DNA of 10,464 nt, from contig JAKSMA010000065.1 in assembly GCA_024400895.1 (NCBI GenBank), positions 1 through 10,464 on the forward strand. The letters run 5' to 3'. Below, piece after piece: positions 9,131-10,464 of this stretch (position 1 is the first letter of the stretch; each line of letters starts with the position of its first letter). The DNA comes from Muribaculaceae bacterium. GTDB lineage: Bacteria > Bacteroidota > Bacteroidia > Bacteroidales > Muribaculaceae. The notes beneath the pieces were generated by a model. The model did no database searches. It had not been told where the DNA came from and was given only the letters and a program-made list of their open reading frames with translations. The position numbers and the translations under genes are program-made.

Positions 9131-9258
9131 GGCGCCATATTTTACAAATTTTTTGCATTACCAATGCCTTATTTTGCAGATTCTATGGTTTGCGATTGCC
9201 TTATTTTGCGGATTTTACGGGGTGCGATTGCCTTATTTTACAAAAAAAACAGGGGGGC
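9131..9258. repeat. Four tandem 32-bp repeats upstream of the ATPase gene
   Basis: Units lie at 9131-9162, 9163-9194, 9195-9226 and 9227-9258, in exact 32-base register. The conserved core on the minus strand, reading toward the gene, is G(C/T)AAAATAAGGCAAT. The second and third units match at 26 of 32 positions by hand count. The outer two are weaker but keep the core (GTAAAATATGGC in the unit nearest the gene, GTAAAATAAGGCAAT in the farthest). Thirty-two bases is about three helical turns, so the cores face the same side of the DNA. The array starts at the -33 region of the ATPase promoter and extends upstream, which suggests a regulator-binding or recognition array. Bases 9259-9370, up to the folK stop, hold nothing I can identify beyond a weak 5-bp hairpin. 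Confidence 0.8.
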
Positions 9259-9370
9259 AATAGAATGAAAGAGGCTTAAATTTGTGGAACTTTTGATGTG
9301 GTGTTTAATTCATGAAATTGTTAATGAAGCTATACTTCACACTCAATATTCAATAGCGACCTGTTATTTG

Positions 9371-9805
9371 TTATATATTCCCTTTTTCTTTTAGTTGGTG
9401 GTAGGGGGTGAGGAAGAAGGGGCGGTCGTGAAGGTGGGGGTGAGGCACGGTGAGGGTGGGGGTGTTGATGCTTATCGCTGTGCCGTCGGTTTCCTCTATG
9501 GCCATGATGTCGATGTCTACCAGTCGGTCGATGTAGGCGCCATTTTCGTCGCGGTGTGCCTTACTGCCTAATTCGCGCTCCAAGTGGTGGATGTGCTCAA
9601 GCATTTCGTGTGGCTGCATGGCGGAATTGAGCGCGATGCCCACATTGAGGAACTCGTTGGCAGAGTTGAATCCCCATGGCGCACTCTTTACCACTTCGCT
9701 CACTTTAATGCATTCTGCGCCCTCGGAAAGCGCTTTGATGGCGCAGTTCAGATTACGTTCGCGATTGCCTAAATTGGTGCCGATGTTGAGGTAGTATCGA
9801 TACAT
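9371..9805 (-). CDS. folK: HPPK, dihydropterin pyrophosphokinase
   Basis: The 144-residue protein is 2-amino-4-hydroxy-6-hydroxymethyldihydropteridine diphosphokinase. It transfers pyrophosphate from ATP to the pterin in cytoplasmic folate synthesis, just before dihydropteroate synthase. Family landmarks are present: NIGTNLGNR (7-15), SAPWG (41-45), FLNVGIAL (52-59), the Mg-binding R94-LV-D97-I-D99 (RxxDIDI), and VPHPHLHDRPFFLTP (120-134). Length is slightly below the usual 155-165 residues but no block is missing. The ATG at 9805 gives the expected N-terminus and lies 12 bases from a heptamer repeat array. No Shine-Dalgarno and no clear TAnnTTTG promoter were found. infB upstream is closed by a terminator, so folK probably has its own promoter in or near the repeats. 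Confidence 0.93.
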   Translation of the reverse strand: MYRYYLNIGTNLGNRERNLNCAIKALSEGAECIKVSEVVKSAPWGFNSANEFLNVGIALNSAMQPHEMLEHIHHLERELGSKAHRDENGAYIDRLVDIDIMAIEETDGTAISINTPTLTVPHPHLHDRPFFLTPYHQLKEKGNI

Positions 9806-9812
9806 TTTTTTG

Positions 9813-9919
9813 AGATGTTAGAGATTAGAAATTAGATGTTAGAAATTAGAAATTAGAAATTAGATGTTGGAAATTAGATGTTAGATGATAGTGTGCAAAA
9901 AATCTAATCTCTAACTTCT
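9813..9919. repeat. 17-bp inverted repeat enclosing the heptamer array
   Basis: AGATGTTAGAGATTAGA at 9813-9829 is mirrored by 9903-9919, which reads AGAAGTTAGAGATTAGA on the other strand: 16 of 17 positions pair. The 73 bases between hold most of the heptamer array. In a transcript reading into folk, it would form a long AT-rich stem-loop ending seven bases before the folK ATG. Whether it folds in the cell is not visible from sequence. Confidence 0.75.
9818..9887. repeat. Ten tandem 7-bp repeats in the folK leader
   Basis: On the plus strand the units are TTAGAGA, TTAGAAA, TTAGATG, TTAGAAA (three times), TTAGATG, TTGGAAA, TTAGATG and TTAGATG, with no break in register. They fit TTAGA followed by AA or TG. 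The array is non-coding and sits between the infB terminator and the folK start. Copy number in such arrays can change by slipped-strand replication, which would change the spacing in the folK leader. Confidence 0.9.
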
Positions 9920-9922
9920 ATT

Positions 9923-9969
9923 AAAAAGAATGGCTCAATTAGCCTTGAGCGGGTCTAACCGAGCCATTC
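9923..9969 (-). terminator. Intrinsic terminator of infB
   Basis: Read on the minus strand, GAATGGCTCGGTTAG pairs with CTAATTGAGCCATTC (15 pairs, two of them G-T) around a 12-base loop, followed at once by five T (plus-strand A 9923-9927). It lies about 30 bases after the infB stop and is a textbook Rho-independent terminator. Part of the loop (GCTCAA) can instead pair with TTGAGC of the 3' arm, a weaker competing hairpin. Confidence 0.88.
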
Positions 9970-9999
9970 GTGTAGGTTGATTGCTTATTGATGAAGCAA

Positions 10000-10464
10000 T
10001 TAGAGAGTCTTTTGTACTTCCACTTCTTCGAATACTTCGAGCATGTCGTCGGGAGCAATGTCGTTGTAGCCCTGGATGCTCAAACCGCATTCGAAACCGT
10101 TGGTAACTTCTTTCGCGTCGTCTTTGAAGCGCTTGAGTGAAGCAAGAGCGCCGGTGTAGCGCACGATACCGTCGCGAATGACGCGTACCTTGCAACCACG
10201 CTTAATCTTACCTTCCATCACCATGGCACCGGCAATTGTGCCGACCTTGCTGATGCGGTAAACTTCCTTCACCATTACGCTACCGATAACCACTTCCTTG
10301 ATTTCAGGAGAAAGCATACCTTCCATCGCGCTCTTCACTTCTTCGATGCAGTCGTAGATGATAGAGTAGATGCGGATGTCCACGCCTTCTTGAGCGGCAA
10401 GGCGCTTTGCATCGGCGCTTGGACGCACCTGGAAGCCGATGATGTAGGCATTGGAAGCGGCAGC
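10000..10464 (-). CDS. infB: Translation initiation factor IF-2, C-terminal part
   Basis: The 154 visible residues are the C-terminus of IF-2, the GTPase that places initiator fMet-tRNA on the 30S subunit and promotes subunit joining. The reading frame stays open to the window edge, beginning [13 protein letters not shown], so the gene is cut by the window rather than truncated in the cell. The end of domain III shows [15 protein letters not shown] and AMEGMLSPE. The fMet-tRNA-binding C-terminal barrel shows [31 protein letters not shown] and [13 protein letters not shown]. It ends normally with VEVQKTL and TAA. The GTP-binding domain lies outside the window. A start at the GTG of 10428 would be an artefact; that codon is an internal valine. 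Confidence 0.97.
   Translation of the reverse strand, partial: AAASNAYIIGFQVRPSADAKRLAAQEGVDIRIYSIIYDCIEEVKSAMEGMLSPEIKEVVIGSVMVKEVYRISKVGTIAGAMVMEGKIKRGCKVRVIRDGIVRYTGALASLKRFKDDAKEVTNGFECGLSIQGYNDIAPDDMLEVFEEVEVQKTL

Overview
The window looks like a chromosomal piece of a Bacteroidales bacterium, most likely Prevotella-like or a close relative. Three things point there. The two recognisable promoters match the Bacteroidetes consensus (TTTG, about 20 bases, TAnnTTTG). The genes have AT-rich leaders without a Shine-Dalgarno sequence. The protein set (a YfhO-family membrane protein, a DUF4143-type ATPase, a methyltransferase-like protein with the GFGIHSPFAF signature) is also typical of that group. 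The genus is inference; the phylum-level call is firmer. Every gene that can be supported lies on the minus strand, so the biological order runs from the right edge to the left.

From right to left: the C-terminal end of infB (translation initiation factor IF-2) runs off the right edge and is closed by a strong intrinsic terminator at 9923-9969. Next is a leader carrying ten 7-bp repeats inside a 17-bp inverted repeat, and then folK (folate biosynthesis). Then comes a four-copy, 32-bp tandem repeat that abuts the promoter of a AAA ATPase with a DUF4143-like nuclease-fold C-terminus. After that gene lies a well-formed promoter (7631-7662) for a large polytopic YfhO-family protein.

The YfhO gene is followed at 18 and 27 bases by a methyltransferase-like gene and a GT11 fucosyltransferase-like gene, which suggests one transcription unit. 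Both followers keep the family fold signatures but have replaced the residues normally used to bind the donor (SAM or GDP-sugar). After a 58-base gap come two tandemly duplicated exported serine hydrolases of the class C beta-lactamase/esterase fold, about 65% identical by hand count over residues 21-340. The cluster ends at a perfect bidirectional terminator (173-200). Left of it is an approximately 150-bp imperfect inverted repeat that resembles a MITE or a decayed insertion-sequence remnant.

How the genes may work together: YfhO, the GT11-like and the methyltransferase-like proteins could act in surface glycan assembly or modification, and the two periplasmic hydrolases may or may not be co-transcribed with them. 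This is inference from spacing and family. infB and folK are housekeeping genes, and the ATPase is an accessory gene. The observations most worth following are the 32-bp phased repeat at the ATPase promoter, the degenerate donor sites in two adjacent enzymes, and the heptamer array in the folK leader.
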